DNA from: Paenalcaligenes sp035302345
GTDB lineage: Bacteria > Pseudomonadota > Gammaproteobacteria > Burkholderiales > Burkholderiaceae_B
NCBI GenBank assembly: GCA_035302345.1
Contig: DATGSS010000071.1
Location: 1-12,502 of the forward strand
Reading direction: 5' to 3'
DNA length: 12,502 bases
Shown: positions 1 through 6,704 of the stretch, piece by piece
Position numbering within the stretch: position 1 is the stretch's first letter
Layout of the letters: every line of letters starts with the position of its first letter
Notes under the pieces: model-generated
The model's input: only the letters and a program-made list of their open reading frames with translations
Told to the model about the DNA's origin: nothing
The model's database searches: none
Position numbers and translations under genes: made by a program

Positions 1-174
1 AATCAGCACCCCATCCTTGACCACGGCCTTGAATGGACCGTAATGCGATGCATGGGGAATCAACACTACATCATCACCAAACTCTTGGTTCGCTGCAAAA
101 AGCTTGAGCGGTACCCCACTGGCAACAGCTGTTGCGATAGAAGCTTTTAGAAAGCCACGTCGTGATACACCCAT
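1..174 (-). CDS. Molybdopterin oxidoreductase (TMAO/DMSO reductase family), N-terminal fragment
   Basis: This is the first 58 codons of a gene that continues past the left edge. The protein opens with a twin-arginine export signal: SRRGFLKA at residues 4-11, a hydrophobic stretch at about 9-27, and an ALA-like end near LFAA. Next comes HASHYGPFKAVVKDG at about residues 41-55, which resembles the start of the mature domain of TorA/DorA/BisC-type molybdoenzymes. Such enzymes carry bis-MGD molybdenum in the periplasm and reduce TMAO, DMSO or related S- and N-oxides in anaerobic respiration. The ATG at 172-174 is preceded by AGGAGG at good spacing. Two FNR-like boxes upstream agree with an anaerobic role. 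The Tat signal is seen directly. The subfamily and substrate are inferred from a short fragment, and another Tat-exported member of the family is possible. Confidence 0.65.
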   Translation of the reverse strand, partial: MGVSRRGFLKASIATAVASGVPLKLFAANQEFGDDVVLIPHASHYGPFKAVVKDGVLI

Positions 175-211
175 ATTGCCCTCCTGTTAGTAAGTTAATA
201 TTCGACTTTTA

Positions 212-217
212 ATTGTA
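212..217 (-). promoter_or_regulatory. Candidate -10 box for the oxidoreductase gene
   Basis: Read leftward, TACAAT matches TATAAT at 5 of 6 bases. It would place the transcript start near 205, leaving a leader of about 30 nt before the ATG. No good -35 hexamer is present, as expected for an activator-dependent promoter with FNR-like boxes just upstream. The start position is inferred. Confidence 0.4.
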
Positions 218-242
218 TTTACAAAAAGAGTCGCAAAAAGTC

Positions 243-270
243 TTGATGGCCATCACTTGAGGTAAATCAA
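243..270. promoter_or_regulatory. Two abutting FNR/ANR-like boxes
   Basis: TTGATGGCCATCAC (243-256) and TTGAGGTAAATCAA (257-270) each match 9 of the 10 defined bases of the FNR consensus TTGAT-N4-ATCAA. They touch with no gap. Their centres, 249.5 and 263.5, are about 44 and 58 bp upstream of a start inferred from the leftward TACAAT element. The right box is about 60 bp upstream of the start inferred from the rightward TATAAT. These distances are close to the class II (-41.5) and class I (-61.5) positions known for FNR/CRP-family activators. The site therefore could serve either divergent gene. Confidence 0.6.
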
Positions 271-310
271 AAAAAGGTGAAACCATATTCCTTAGCGTTG
301 CGTATCCGCC

Positions 311-316
311 TATAAT
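311..316 (+). promoter_or_regulatory. Candidate -10 box for the DUF411 gene
   Basis: A perfect TATAAT sits 85 nt before the chosen ATG and points to a start near 323. The -35 region (TTCCTT at 288-293) is poor. The right-hand FNR-like box would lie at about -60, so activation by an FNR-type factor is possible but not shown. Confidence 0.4.
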
Positions 317-401
317 TAGACGCGTACACGTGAAGTATGCTGAACCTCCGTAGCGATCAATGTACATAAAAATCAATTGCTGTCTATTTACAGGAACTGT
401 T

Positions 402-821
402 ATGGTAAGAAAAACCCTATTCTCAGTGACATTAGCCATGACCCCGTTTCTAGCCCACGGTGCCCAACACACACTGACTGTTTTTCAAGACCCTAACTGT
501 GGATGCTGTGGGGTCTGGGCTCAGTACATGGAAGATGAGGGCTACACCATCAATACAGTGACAACAAACAATATCGTCGCGGTCAAGCAAAAACTAGGAA
601 TCCCTCCTCAACTGAGCTCTTGCCATACAGCGGTAATAGAAGATACAGGCCAAATCATTGAAGGCCATGTACCCGTCAGTGCCATAGAAAAACTACTGGC
701 CCAACCCAATACCAAGGGTGTTGCAGCACCAGGCATGCCACATAATGCCCCGGGAATGGGTGAACTTGATGGCAATCTCGTGACAGTGGATTTAAACGGG
801 CGACCTTTTTCTCGTGATTGA
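402..821 (+). CDS. DUF411 family exported metal-binding-type protein
   Basis: The protein has 139 aa. It begins with a Sec-type signal (basic VRK, hydrophobic core at about 5-18, AHGAQ near 18-22), so the mature part should be periplasmic. DUF411 hallmarks follow: DPNCGCCGVW at 30-39 (C33, C35, C36), SSCHTA at 72-77 (C74, H75), EGHVP at 87-91, and Met-containing PGMP (110-113) and APGM (116-119). The Cys, His and Met residues suit copper or another soft metal, and family members are often found near copper-handling genes. The function is otherwise not established. The ATG at 402 is preferred over the one at 360 because AGGA lies 6 nt upstream and the signal peptide then starts normally. The gene stands alone, divergent from the oxidoreductase and convergent with the LysR gene. 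Confidence 0.85.
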   Translation: MVRKTLFSVTLAMTPFLAHGAQHTLTVFQDPNCGCCGVWAQYMEDEGYTINTVTTNNIVAVKQKLGIPPQLSSCHTAVIEDTGQIIEGHVPVSAIEKLLAQPNTKGVAAPGMPHNAPGMGELDGNLVTVDLNGRPFSRD

Positions 822-894
822 CCCAAAACAAAGGCTTTATCAAAATAAGACCTTTATAACTGGGCTAAACCGCATACCTAATACGCTCAAATCT

Positions 895-1806
895 TTATCG
901 TGGTGCATCTTTATTAATCTCATTAATACTGTGCACTACCACAGCAATAAAATCCTCCATCAGCCGAGGTAATTGACGCCCCTGCATGACCTGTACTTGC
1001 ACCATGCGTGCATGCATCTCAGGATTTAATAAAGGTCTGGCCAATAGGCCCGAGCCTTTTAAACGCCTACCCACTGAAACATAACTAGCAAATAAAACTG
1101 CGTGAGATAGACGCACATAAGAGTGCAATGCCTGTGCATGATTACAATAAAGCACTGGCTCAACCCAACGCCCAGTCATATTGCATGCCTGTTGATAAAG
1201 CTTGTAGGTAGAAGTCCCAGTATCTGTCAATACAATCGGGAAGTCTTGCACATCATTAAGACTCAAGCGTCGCCGACGTCCCAATGGATGACCCACCGCC
1301 ATGACTGCTAATGCAGGTGCGCGGCAGGTAAAACGAACTGCCACCTGGGCCTCTCGGCGGGTACTAAACGTCACGGCAATGTCTGCGGCTCCTGTGACCA
1401 CCTGCTGGGTAGCCCTAGGCGCTGAACTAACAATTAAATTAAAACGCACTTGGGGATGCGTTTGGCGAAATTCAGCCATTAAACCGGGGATAAGATCGTT
1501 AGCGACCCCCTGCGTACAGGCCACCCTAATGGGTCGATTAATCGCCTGACTAAGGGATTCTATTTCTTGCAAAGTAGACTCTGTTTCTAGCCTCATGCGT
1601 CGCACATGAGCCAGCAAAACCTCGCCCGCTGGCGTTAATTGCATCCCCTGCACACTGCGATCGAAAAGGCGCGCACCTACTCGGTCCTCCAGATTATCAA
1701 TTTGCCGACTAACAGCAGAAACAGCAATATCCAAATCATCTGCGGCACCACTCATACTGCCGCGCAATGCCACCTTGTAAAAATACTTTAAAGCCAGGGC
1801 TTGCAC
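895..1806 (-). CDS. LysR-family transcriptional regulator
   Basis: The protein has 303 aa, the usual length for the family. The N-terminal winged helix-turn-helix is clear: KYFYKVALRGSMSGAADDL, then AVSAVSRQIDNLE, then GARLFDR, ending by about residue 50. A linker helix (about 58-90) and a periplasmic-binding-protein-like effector domain (about 92-295) follow. The start is taken as the GTG at 1804-1806, because AAGGAGGT lies just upstream. The longer reading from a TTG at 1825-1827 would place that Shine-Dalgarno sequence inside the gene. The gene is divergent from the peptide-transport operon and shares its 5' region, the classic layout for a regulator of its neighbour. The effector cannot be read from sequence; an imported peptide or a product of the M20 enzyme is a reasonable guess. 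Confidence 0.92.
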   Translation of the reverse strand: MQALALKYFYKVALRGSMSGAADDLDIAVSAVSRQIDNLEDRVGARLFDRSVQGMQLTPAGEVLLAHVRRMRLETESTLQEIESLSQAINRPIRVACTQGVANDLIPGLMAEFRQTHPQVRFNLIVSSAPRATQQVVTGAADIAVTFSTRREAQVAVRFTCRAPALAVMAVGHPLGRRRRLSLNDVQDFPIVLTDTGTSTYKLYQQACNMTGRWVEPVLYCNHAQALHSYVRLSHAVLFASYVSVGRRLKGSGLLARPLLNPEMHARMVQVQVMQGRQLPRLMEDFIAVVVHSINEINKDAPR

Positions 1807-1859
1807 ACTACCTCCTTTTGCTCTCAACCTTTAGTCGCTAGGGTTTTCCACTGTTTTGT

Positions 1860-1865
1860 ATTCTA
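1860..1865 (-). promoter_or_regulatory. Candidate -10 box of the LysR gene
   Basis: Read leftward, TAGAAT matches TATAAT at 5 of 6 bases, giving a start near 1853 and a leader of about 46 nt. The element overlaps the left LysR dyad, so bound regulator would block it. No clear -35 is visible. Confidence 0.35.
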
Positions 1866-1875
1866 TTAATTAGAA
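1861..1875. promoter_or_regulatory. LysR T-N11-A dyad, probable recognition site
   Basis: TTCTATTAATTAGAA is an inverted repeat (TTCTA-N5-TAGAA) with the LysR-type T-N11-A core at 1862-1874. Its centre, 1868, is about 64 bp upstream of the start inferred for the transport operon, matching the usual -65 recognition site. It also overlaps a leftward -10 candidate for the regulator gene, which would fit autorepression. Confidence 0.5.
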
Positions 1876-1885
1876 ATAGCTAGCA

Positions 1886-1908
1886 CTTTATATGCATTGT
1901 ATAGAAAG
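1886..1908. promoter_or_regulatory. LysR T-N11-A dyad, probable activation site
   Basis: This is a 23-bp imperfect palindrome centred on 1897 with arms CTTT-n-TAT-n-CA and TG-n-ATA-n-AAAG. Its core, TATGCATTGTATA at 1891-1903, has the T-N11-A form. The centre is 29 bp from that of the other dyad and about 35 bp upstream of the inferred operon start. That is where LysR activation sites overlapping the -35 region are usually found. Confidence 0.5.
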
Positions 1909-1925
1909 TTTCACTTATTTATACT
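1898..1925 (+). promoter_or_regulatory. Candidate promoter of the peptide-transport operon
   Basis: A weak -35 (TTGTAT, 1898-1903), a 16-nt spacer and a good -10 (TATACT, 1920-1925) predict a start near 1932. That leaves a leader of about 139 nt before the ATG at 2071. A poor -35 overlapped by a LysR dyad fits a promoter that needs activation. The leader contains a small hairpin (AGACC at 2000-2004 with GGTCT at 2014-2018) but no riboswitch that I recognise. Confidence 0.45.
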
Positions 1926-2070
1926 GAATGAAACCAATCTCTCTTATTAAAAAAAGCTCAACAAACAATACTTTTAATAGGAAACTCTAGGTGCAACTAA
2001 GACCATCGCAGACGGTCTGTCACCGATAAAAACCACAGCAACAATGATATCCACTCGTAAGGAGGCTCTC

Positions 2071-3690
2071 ATGCGACGTTACTTTGGCTTCTCGGCCTTG
2101 GCTTTCAGCCTGAGTTGTACTTTTGGAGGTGTTAGCCAAGCAGAAACCCTCAGAATTGGCTTGGCATCCGAGCCGACAGCAGTCGACCCACACTACCACC
2201 AAACAACCCCAAACGAAGCGTTGATCTCTCATATTTTTGAGGGGCTCGTCAAAATGAGCCCTGATATGGAGCTGCAACCGGCTCTGGCCCAAAAATGGGA
2301 AGCGACAGATGACACCACTTGGACTTTTTACTTGGATGAGCAAGCCAAATTTTCTAACGGTGACCCCTTTACGGCACAAGACGTGATTTATTCGTTTTGT
2401 CGCATTTTAAATAACGAAACTGCCATTGGTACTGGCTTAACCAATGTTGCACGTAGGATCCAGTCTATCGAGGCGCCAGACGATAAAACTGTACATCTAA
2501 AAACCGCCTCACCCTATCCAGTACTGCCTAATGAATTAGCGCGCGTGCCCATGATCTGGAGCGGTATCGCCGAGTTTGACACCCTAGAGTATGAACAGGA
2601 CGGCGATTGCGGCGTCACCAGCAGTTGGCCTACTGTCAATGACTTTAACCAGGGCGACTTAGTAATGGGAACCGGTCCGTACACACTCAAACAGTACGAT
2701 AAAGGCGGCACTATTATTTTAGAACGTAATGATGACTACTGGGGCGGCGAGCTGCCAGATTGGTCCGAGGTACGCATGACCGCAGCGCCCAGTGCGGGCC
2801 CTCGGCTGACTGGTTTGCTAGCAGGTGATTTTGACTTGATAGAAAACCCTGCAGCACGAGATATCAAGCGGATCGAAGAAGGCAATTTTGCCTATGAGAT
2901 CAAGCCTTCGGTGCGCATCATGTTTTTCCAACTAGATGTGGGGCGTGATGATAGCCCATTTGTAAAATCACCCCAGGGTGATAATCCGCTGCAAAACCCC
3001 AAAGTGCGCCAGGCAATTTCCATGGCCATTGACCGCGAAACAATCGTAGACCGCATCATGGATGAGGTTGCCGAACCCGCCACACAGTACCTACCAAAAG
3101 GAATGTTTGGCACCATCGAGGACGCAACCATCCCCGAATACAACCCAGAGAAAGCCAAAGAGCTATTGGCAGAAGCAGGCTATCCTGACGGTTTTGAATT
3201 AACCTTATCGGCCACTAATGATCGATACATCAATGATGCCCAATTAACTCAGGCGGTCGCCCAATACCTCAGCCGTATCGGTATTAAAACTAATGTTGAT
3301 ACGATGACTAGCTCGGTTTATTTTCCCAAACGAGCCAAACGTGAATTCAGTGCATCTTTAGGAGGATGGGGCTCTGAAACCGGTGAGGCTAGTAACTATC
3401 TACAGTATTGGGTAACCACAACCAATGCCGACCTAGGCGTTGGTGGCAGTAATTACGGCGGCTATTCGAATCCCGAATTAGATGAAACCTTTATAGAAGC
3501 TACGCGCACTCTGGATGACGAACAACGCAGCCAGCTATTGCAACAGGCTGTACAAATGGCTCTTGATGATATGGCCCATATCCCCTTGCACTTCGAGAGC
3601 GGCATTTGGGCATTCCGTCCTGATATCAGCTACGAAGGTCGCGCGGATCAGCGCACCATGGCCACACATGCCAAGTTAAATAAAGACTAA
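2071..3690 (+). CDS. Peptide ABC transporter periplasmic substrate-binding protein (SBP family 5)
   Basis: The protein has 539 aa, typical of DppA/OppA-like binding proteins. A Sec signal peptide is clear: MRRYFGFSAL, a hydrophobic core, and cleavage probably after SQA at residue 24. The mature start, ETLRIGLASEPTAVDPHYH, is the classic family 5 opening, followed by the usual ALAQKWEATDDTTWTFYL and KFSNGDPFTAQDV. Later family blocks include MGTGPYTL, NPKVRQAISMAIDR, NPEKAKELLAEAGYPDG and HIPLHFESGIW. It should bind peptides or peptide-like ligands in the periplasm and pass them to the permeases downstream. The ATG at 2071 is chosen because AAGGAGG lies 5 nt upstream; an earlier in-frame ATG at 2044 lacks a good site and would spoil the signal peptide. 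Exact ligand unknown. Confidence 0.93.
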   Translation: MRRYFGFSALAFSLSCTFGGVSQAETLRIGLASEPTAVDPHYHQTTPNEALISHIFEGLVKMSPDMELQPALAQKWEATDDTTWTFYLDEQAKFSNGDPFTAQDVIYSFCRILNNETAIGTGLTNVARRIQSIEAPDDKTVHLKTASPYPVLPNELARVPMIWSGIAEFDTLEYEQDGDCGVTSSWPTVNDFNQGDLVMGTGPYTLKQYDKGGTIILERNDDYWGGELPDWSEVRMTAAPSAGPRLTGLLAGDFDLIENPAARDIKRIEEGNFAYEIKPSVRIMFFQLDVGRDDSPFVKSPQGDNPLQNPKVRQAISMAIDRETIVDRIMDEVAEPATQYLPKGMFGTIEDATIPEYNPEKAKELLAEAGYPDGFELTLSATNDRYINDAQLTQAVAQYLSRIGIKTNVDTMTSSVYFPKRAKREFSASLGGWGSETGEASNYLQYWVTTTNADLGVGGSNYGGYSNPELDETFIEATRTLDDEQRSQLLQQAVQMALDDMAHIPLHFESGIWAFRPDISYEGRADQRTMATHAKLNKD

Positions 3691-3724
3691 TTCATCCATA
3701 ACAAACGTAATTCCTCCTGAGCGT

Positions 3725-3767
3725 TCTTTCTGCCATAGGCTCCCACACGGATGCCTATGGCAAAAGA
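3725..3767 (+). other. Strong intercistronic hairpin between binding-protein and permease genes
   Basis: TGCCATAGGC (3731-3740) and GCCTATGGCA (3753-3762) form a perfect 10-bp stem with a 12-nt loop. TCTTT (3725-3729) and AAAGA (3763-3767) extend it by 5 bp past one bulged C. No T-run follows, so it is not a standard terminator. Hairpins at this place are known to protect binding-protein mRNA or reduce read-through, giving more binding protein than membrane components. That role here is inference. Confidence 0.7.
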
Positions 3768-3794
3768 TGCTCGCTGCTACACAGGAGTGTTCTC

Positions 3795-4775
3795 TTGGCA
3801 ATTTTCATTGTCCGCCGATTGTTTCAAAGCATTTTAGTTTTATTTGCGGTCTCAATCGTCGTTTTCTTTGCCGTTTATACGGTGGGTGACCCTATTGAAC
3901 TGCTGGTCAGCCCTGATGTTAGCCAAGAACAGCGCGATGCAATCGTTGCACGACTGGGACTAGACAAGCCCGTCTGGGAACAATACGCGATCTTTTTGTG
4001 GCGTGCCCTGCATGGTGATCTGGGCACCTCTTTTGTGCATGGTATCCCAGCGGTAACTTTAATATTGCAGCGTTTTCCGGCCACCCTAGAGCTGGTTGTT
4101 GTAGCCATGACGTTGACCTGTATTTTTGGTTTGTCCTTGGGTCTTATTGCTGGGCTATACAGAGATGACTGGGTGGGTAAAAGCATTATGAACACATCCA
4201 TATTGGGATTTTCATTACCCAATTTTTGGCAAGGGATGGTCTTAATACTTTTATTTTCGGTATGGTTAGGTTGGCTACCGGCTTCGGGCCGAGGTCCTAC
4301 TTCGACTGTATTGGGTATCCCTCTGAGCATTTTCAGTGTGGATGGCTGGCGGCATATCGCTTTACCTGCAGTAAATTTAGCCATCGCAAATATCGCCCTG
4401 GTATTACGTATGACTGCATCAGGGGTCCACGAGGCCCAAGGACAGGATTACGTACGCTTTGCACGTGCCAAAGGTGTCAAACCAGGTCGCATCGTACGCC
4501 GCCATATCCTTAGAAACATTCTCATTCCCGTGGTCACCGTGATCGGAATGGAGTTCGGAACCCTAATTGCGTACTCCACCATTACGGAAACAGTTTTTTC
4601 TTGGCCTGGGATGGGCAAGCTATTAATTGACAGTGTTTACCGCTTAGATCGACCAGTGGTGGTCGCATATGTCATGCTCGTGACAATGCTATTTGTAATT
4701 ATTAATCTGCTAGTTGACATTTTATACGCAGTTTTGGATCCACGTGTGCAACTATTAGAGCCCGGTACCTCATGA
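3795..4775 (+). CDS. Peptide ABC transporter permease, DppB-like
   Basis: This is a 326-aa inner-membrane permease with about six transmembrane helices. The first spans about residues 10-28, after the typical IVRRLFQSILVLF opening. The EAA loop that contacts the ATPases lies at about 219-244 (DYVRFARAKGVKPGRIVRRHILRN). TITETVFSWPGMGKLL at 262-277 and LDPRVQ near the C-terminus are family hallmarks of the DppB/OppB/GsiC class. The start is a TTG at 3795, supported by AGGAG 7 nt upstream and by the absence of a nearby ATG. The rare start codon and the preceding hairpin may both lower its output relative to the binding protein. Its stop overlaps the next start (ATGA), so the two permeases are probably translationally coupled. 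Confidence 0.93.
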   Translation: MAIFIVRRLFQSILVLFAVSIVVFFAVYTVGDPIELLVSPDVSQEQRDAIVARLGLDKPVWEQYAIFLWRALHGDLGTSFVHGIPAVTLILQRFPATLELVVVAMTLTCIFGLSLGLIAGLYRDDWVGKSIMNTSILGFSLPNFWQGMVLILLFSVWLGWLPASGRGPTSTVLGIPLSIFSVDGWRHIALPAVNLAIANIALVLRMTASGVHEAQGQDYVRFARAKGVKPGRIVRRHILRNILIPVVTVIGMEFGTLIAYSTITETVFSWPGMGKLLIDSVYRLDRPVVVAYVMLVTMLFVIINLLVDILYAVLDPRVQLLEPGTS

Positions 4776-5665
4776 CAACACGCCAACCTCCTGCACAAGA
4801 CACCCCACAAAGACAAGCCATGCTGCGCACAATTCGCAGCAGGCCATCAACCAAACGCGCCCTGCTGGTGCTGGGTTTAATCATCGCTGTGGTGATGGTG
4901 GCACCCTTTTTTGCACCACAAAACCCCTACGATCTCCTCGCGCTAGACATTATGGATGGTCGTCTGCCCCCGGGCTCGAAAAGCTTTGAGGGTATGCCCT
5001 ACTGGCTGGGCACAGACTCACAGGGGCGCGATATGTTTAGTGCCATCTTGTATGGATTGCGTATCAGCCTTTTCGTGGGCCTAACTTCGGTTGTGTTTTC
5101 CGTCATGATTGGGGTTACCTTAGGTTTAATCGCGGCCTACCATGGGGGCTGGTTAGATAGCCTGATCATGCGTTTTGTTGATTTTATTCTGGGCTTTCCA
5201 ACTATCTTGGTTGCTTTGGTGTTATTAGCTGCGCTTGGCCGTGGCATTGACAAGGTCATCATCGCTTTAGTTATTGTGCAATGGGCACACTATGCTCGGA
5301 TTATGCGTGGACGAGCCCTACAAGAACGACGCAAAGAATACATCGAGGCTGCTAGTAATTTGGGTTTTTCCTCATGGCGCATTATCTTTCGTCACCTGAT
5401 GCCAAACTGTTTTGGCCCCATCATGGTCTTTGCCACAATTCAAATTGCTAACGCCATCATTTTAGAAGCCACGCTGTCCTTTCTAGGCGTTGGCGTCCCT
5501 ATTACCGAGCCCTCGTTAGGTTTACTCATTGCCAGCGGCTTTGAATATCTATTATCAGGGGACTACTGGATTAGCATTTTTCCTGGAATTGCATTGTTGC
5601 TACTAATTCTGAGCATCAACATCATCGGCGATCGCCTGCGCATCAGTTTAGACCCACGTCGTTAG
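4772..5665 (+). CDS. Peptide ABC transporter permease, DppC-like
   Basis: The protein has 297 aa and pairs with the preceding permease to form the membrane channel. A cytoplasmic N-tail of about 28 residues precedes the first helix (about 30-48, ALLVLGLIIAVVMVAPFFAP). The class signature LGTDSQGRDMFSAILYGLR is at 79-97, with DSLIMRFVDFILGFPTI at 129-145. The EAA loop is at about 189-212 (EYIEAASNLGFSSWRIIFRH), and EATLSFLGVGV follows. The ATG overlaps the stop of the upstream gene by 4 nt and has only a weak Shine-Dalgarno sequence, which fits translational coupling. The DppC/OppC/GsiD class is clear; the ligand is not determined by this subunit. Confidence 0.93.
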   Translation: MTTRQPPAQDTPQRQAMLRTIRSRPSTKRALLVLGLIIAVVMVAPFFAPQNPYDLLALDIMDGRLPPGSKSFEGMPYWLGTDSQGRDMFSAILYGLRISLFVGLTSVVFSVMIGVTLGLIAAYHGGWLDSLIMRFVDFILGFPTILVALVLLAALGRGIDKVIIALVIVQWAHYARIMRGRALQERRKEYIEAASNLGFSSWRIIFRHLMPNCFGPIMVFATIQIANAIILEATLSFLGVGVPITEPSLGLLIASGFEYLLSGDYWISIFPGIALLLLILSINIIGDRLRISLDPRR

Positions 5666-5705
5666 CCCCAGCATAAACCCTATTTCCACACTGAGCACAT
5701 AACCT

Positions 5706-6704
5706 ATGAACGACAAATCTAACGCATCAGTACTGCTCTCTGTACGAGGGTTACAAACAGTATTTCACACCGAAGAAGGCGCCTGGCCCGCCATCGACAG
5801 TGTGGATTTAACTGTGCACCAAGGCGAGATCGTGGGCTTAGTGGGCGAATCCGGCTCGGGAAAATCAGTAACCGGATTTTCTTTGTTAAGTCTGATCGAC
5901 CCACCTGGCGAAGTCAGTGCAGGGCAAGTGATTTTTGATGGTATCAACCTACGTGACCTTGATGAAGAGCAAATGCGCCAGATACGGGGCAACCGCATTA
6001 CGATGATTTTCCAAGACCCGTTAATGACCCTTAACCCAGTTTTAACCGTAGGCGAGCAAATGCTCGAGGCCATACTGACACATTACCCAAATACACCTAA
6101 ACAGACGGCCAAGGAGCGCTGTCTACGCGCTCTGGAGCGTGTAGGCATACCGGCAGCAAAACAGCGCTTTTCACGTTATCCGCACGAGTTTTCAGGGGGC
6201 ATGCGACAGCGGGTCGCCATAGCGATTGCTATGCTCAACAAGCCAGAGCTCATCATTGCTGACGAACCTACTACGGCTTTAGACGTCACGATCCAAGCGC
6301 AAATACTGCATGAAATGCAAAGCCTGTGCTGTGAGCACAATACAGCCATGATTTGGATTACCCATGACCTAGGTGTAGTCGCAGAACTGGTAGATACCGT
6401 TGCAGTCATGTATGCGGGCCGCATTGTTGAATACGGCCCAGTAGATACAATCATCCGGCAACCCTATCACCCTTATACCCAAGGGCTTATCGCCTCTATG
6501 CCTAGCGCCACCCAACCCGGAGAACGCCTCAGACAGATTGATGGCACCGCGCCGACCCTCACTAACCGAGAAGTCGGCTGCGCTTTTCGTCCGCGCTGCC
6601 AATATGCCCAACCCCGCTGTGCCAAAGCCCCTCCATCGGTGACTGTAGACGGTACGCGAAACTATCGCTGCTATTTCCCAATCCATCAAGAGGTCCACGC
6701 ATGA
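5706..6704 (+). CDS. Peptide ABC transporter ATP-binding protein, DppD-like
   Basis: This is a 332-aa cytoplasmic ATPase. Walker A GESGSGKS is at 47-54, the Q-loop Q at 103 (IFQDPLMTLNP), the signature FSGGMRQR at 162-169, Walker B LIIADE at 182-187 with catalytic E187, and the switch H220. The C-terminal oligopeptide/dipeptide domain has four cysteines (C292, C298, C305, C322) in the arrangement that binds an iron-sulfur cluster in some DppD-type proteins. No catalytic residue is missing. The gene starts 40 nt after the permease with a weak ribosome site, and its stop overlaps the second ATPase by 4 nt. It should form a heterodimer with that ATPase to power import. Confidence 0.94.
   Translation: MNDKSNASVLLSVRGLQTVFHTEEGAWPAIDSVDLTVHQGEIVGLVGESGSGKSVTGFSLLSLIDPPGEVSAGQVIFDGINLRDLDEEQMRQIRGNRITMIFQDPLMTLNPVLTVGEQMLEAILTHYPNTPKQTAKERCLRALERVGIPAAKQRFSRYPHEFSGGMRQRVAIAIAMLNKPELIIADEPTTALDVTIQAQILHEMQSLCCEHNTAMIWITHDLGVVAELVDTVAVMYAGRIVEYGPVDTIIRQPYHPYTQGLIASMPSATQPGERLRQIDGTAPTLTNREVGCAFRPRCQYAQPRCAKAPPSVTVDGTRNYRCYFPIHQEVHA

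Noticed and set aside
822..894. AAAGG/CCTTT repeat between the DUF411 and LysR genes as a bidirectional terminator
   Set aside because: The stem is only 5 bp with a long loop and no T-run; too weak to call.
1807..1827. TTG start of the LysR gene at 1827
   Set aside because: The strong AAGGAGGT lies downstream of it and fits the GTG at 1806, which gives the normal family length.
2044..2070. Start of the binding protein at 2044
   Set aside because: AAGGAGG is placed for the ATG at 2071, which also gives a proper signal peptide.
3875..4384. Leftward 169-codon ORF inside the first permease gene
   Set aside because: It is antisense to a clear membrane permease and has low-complexity, non-family composition; a coding shadow.
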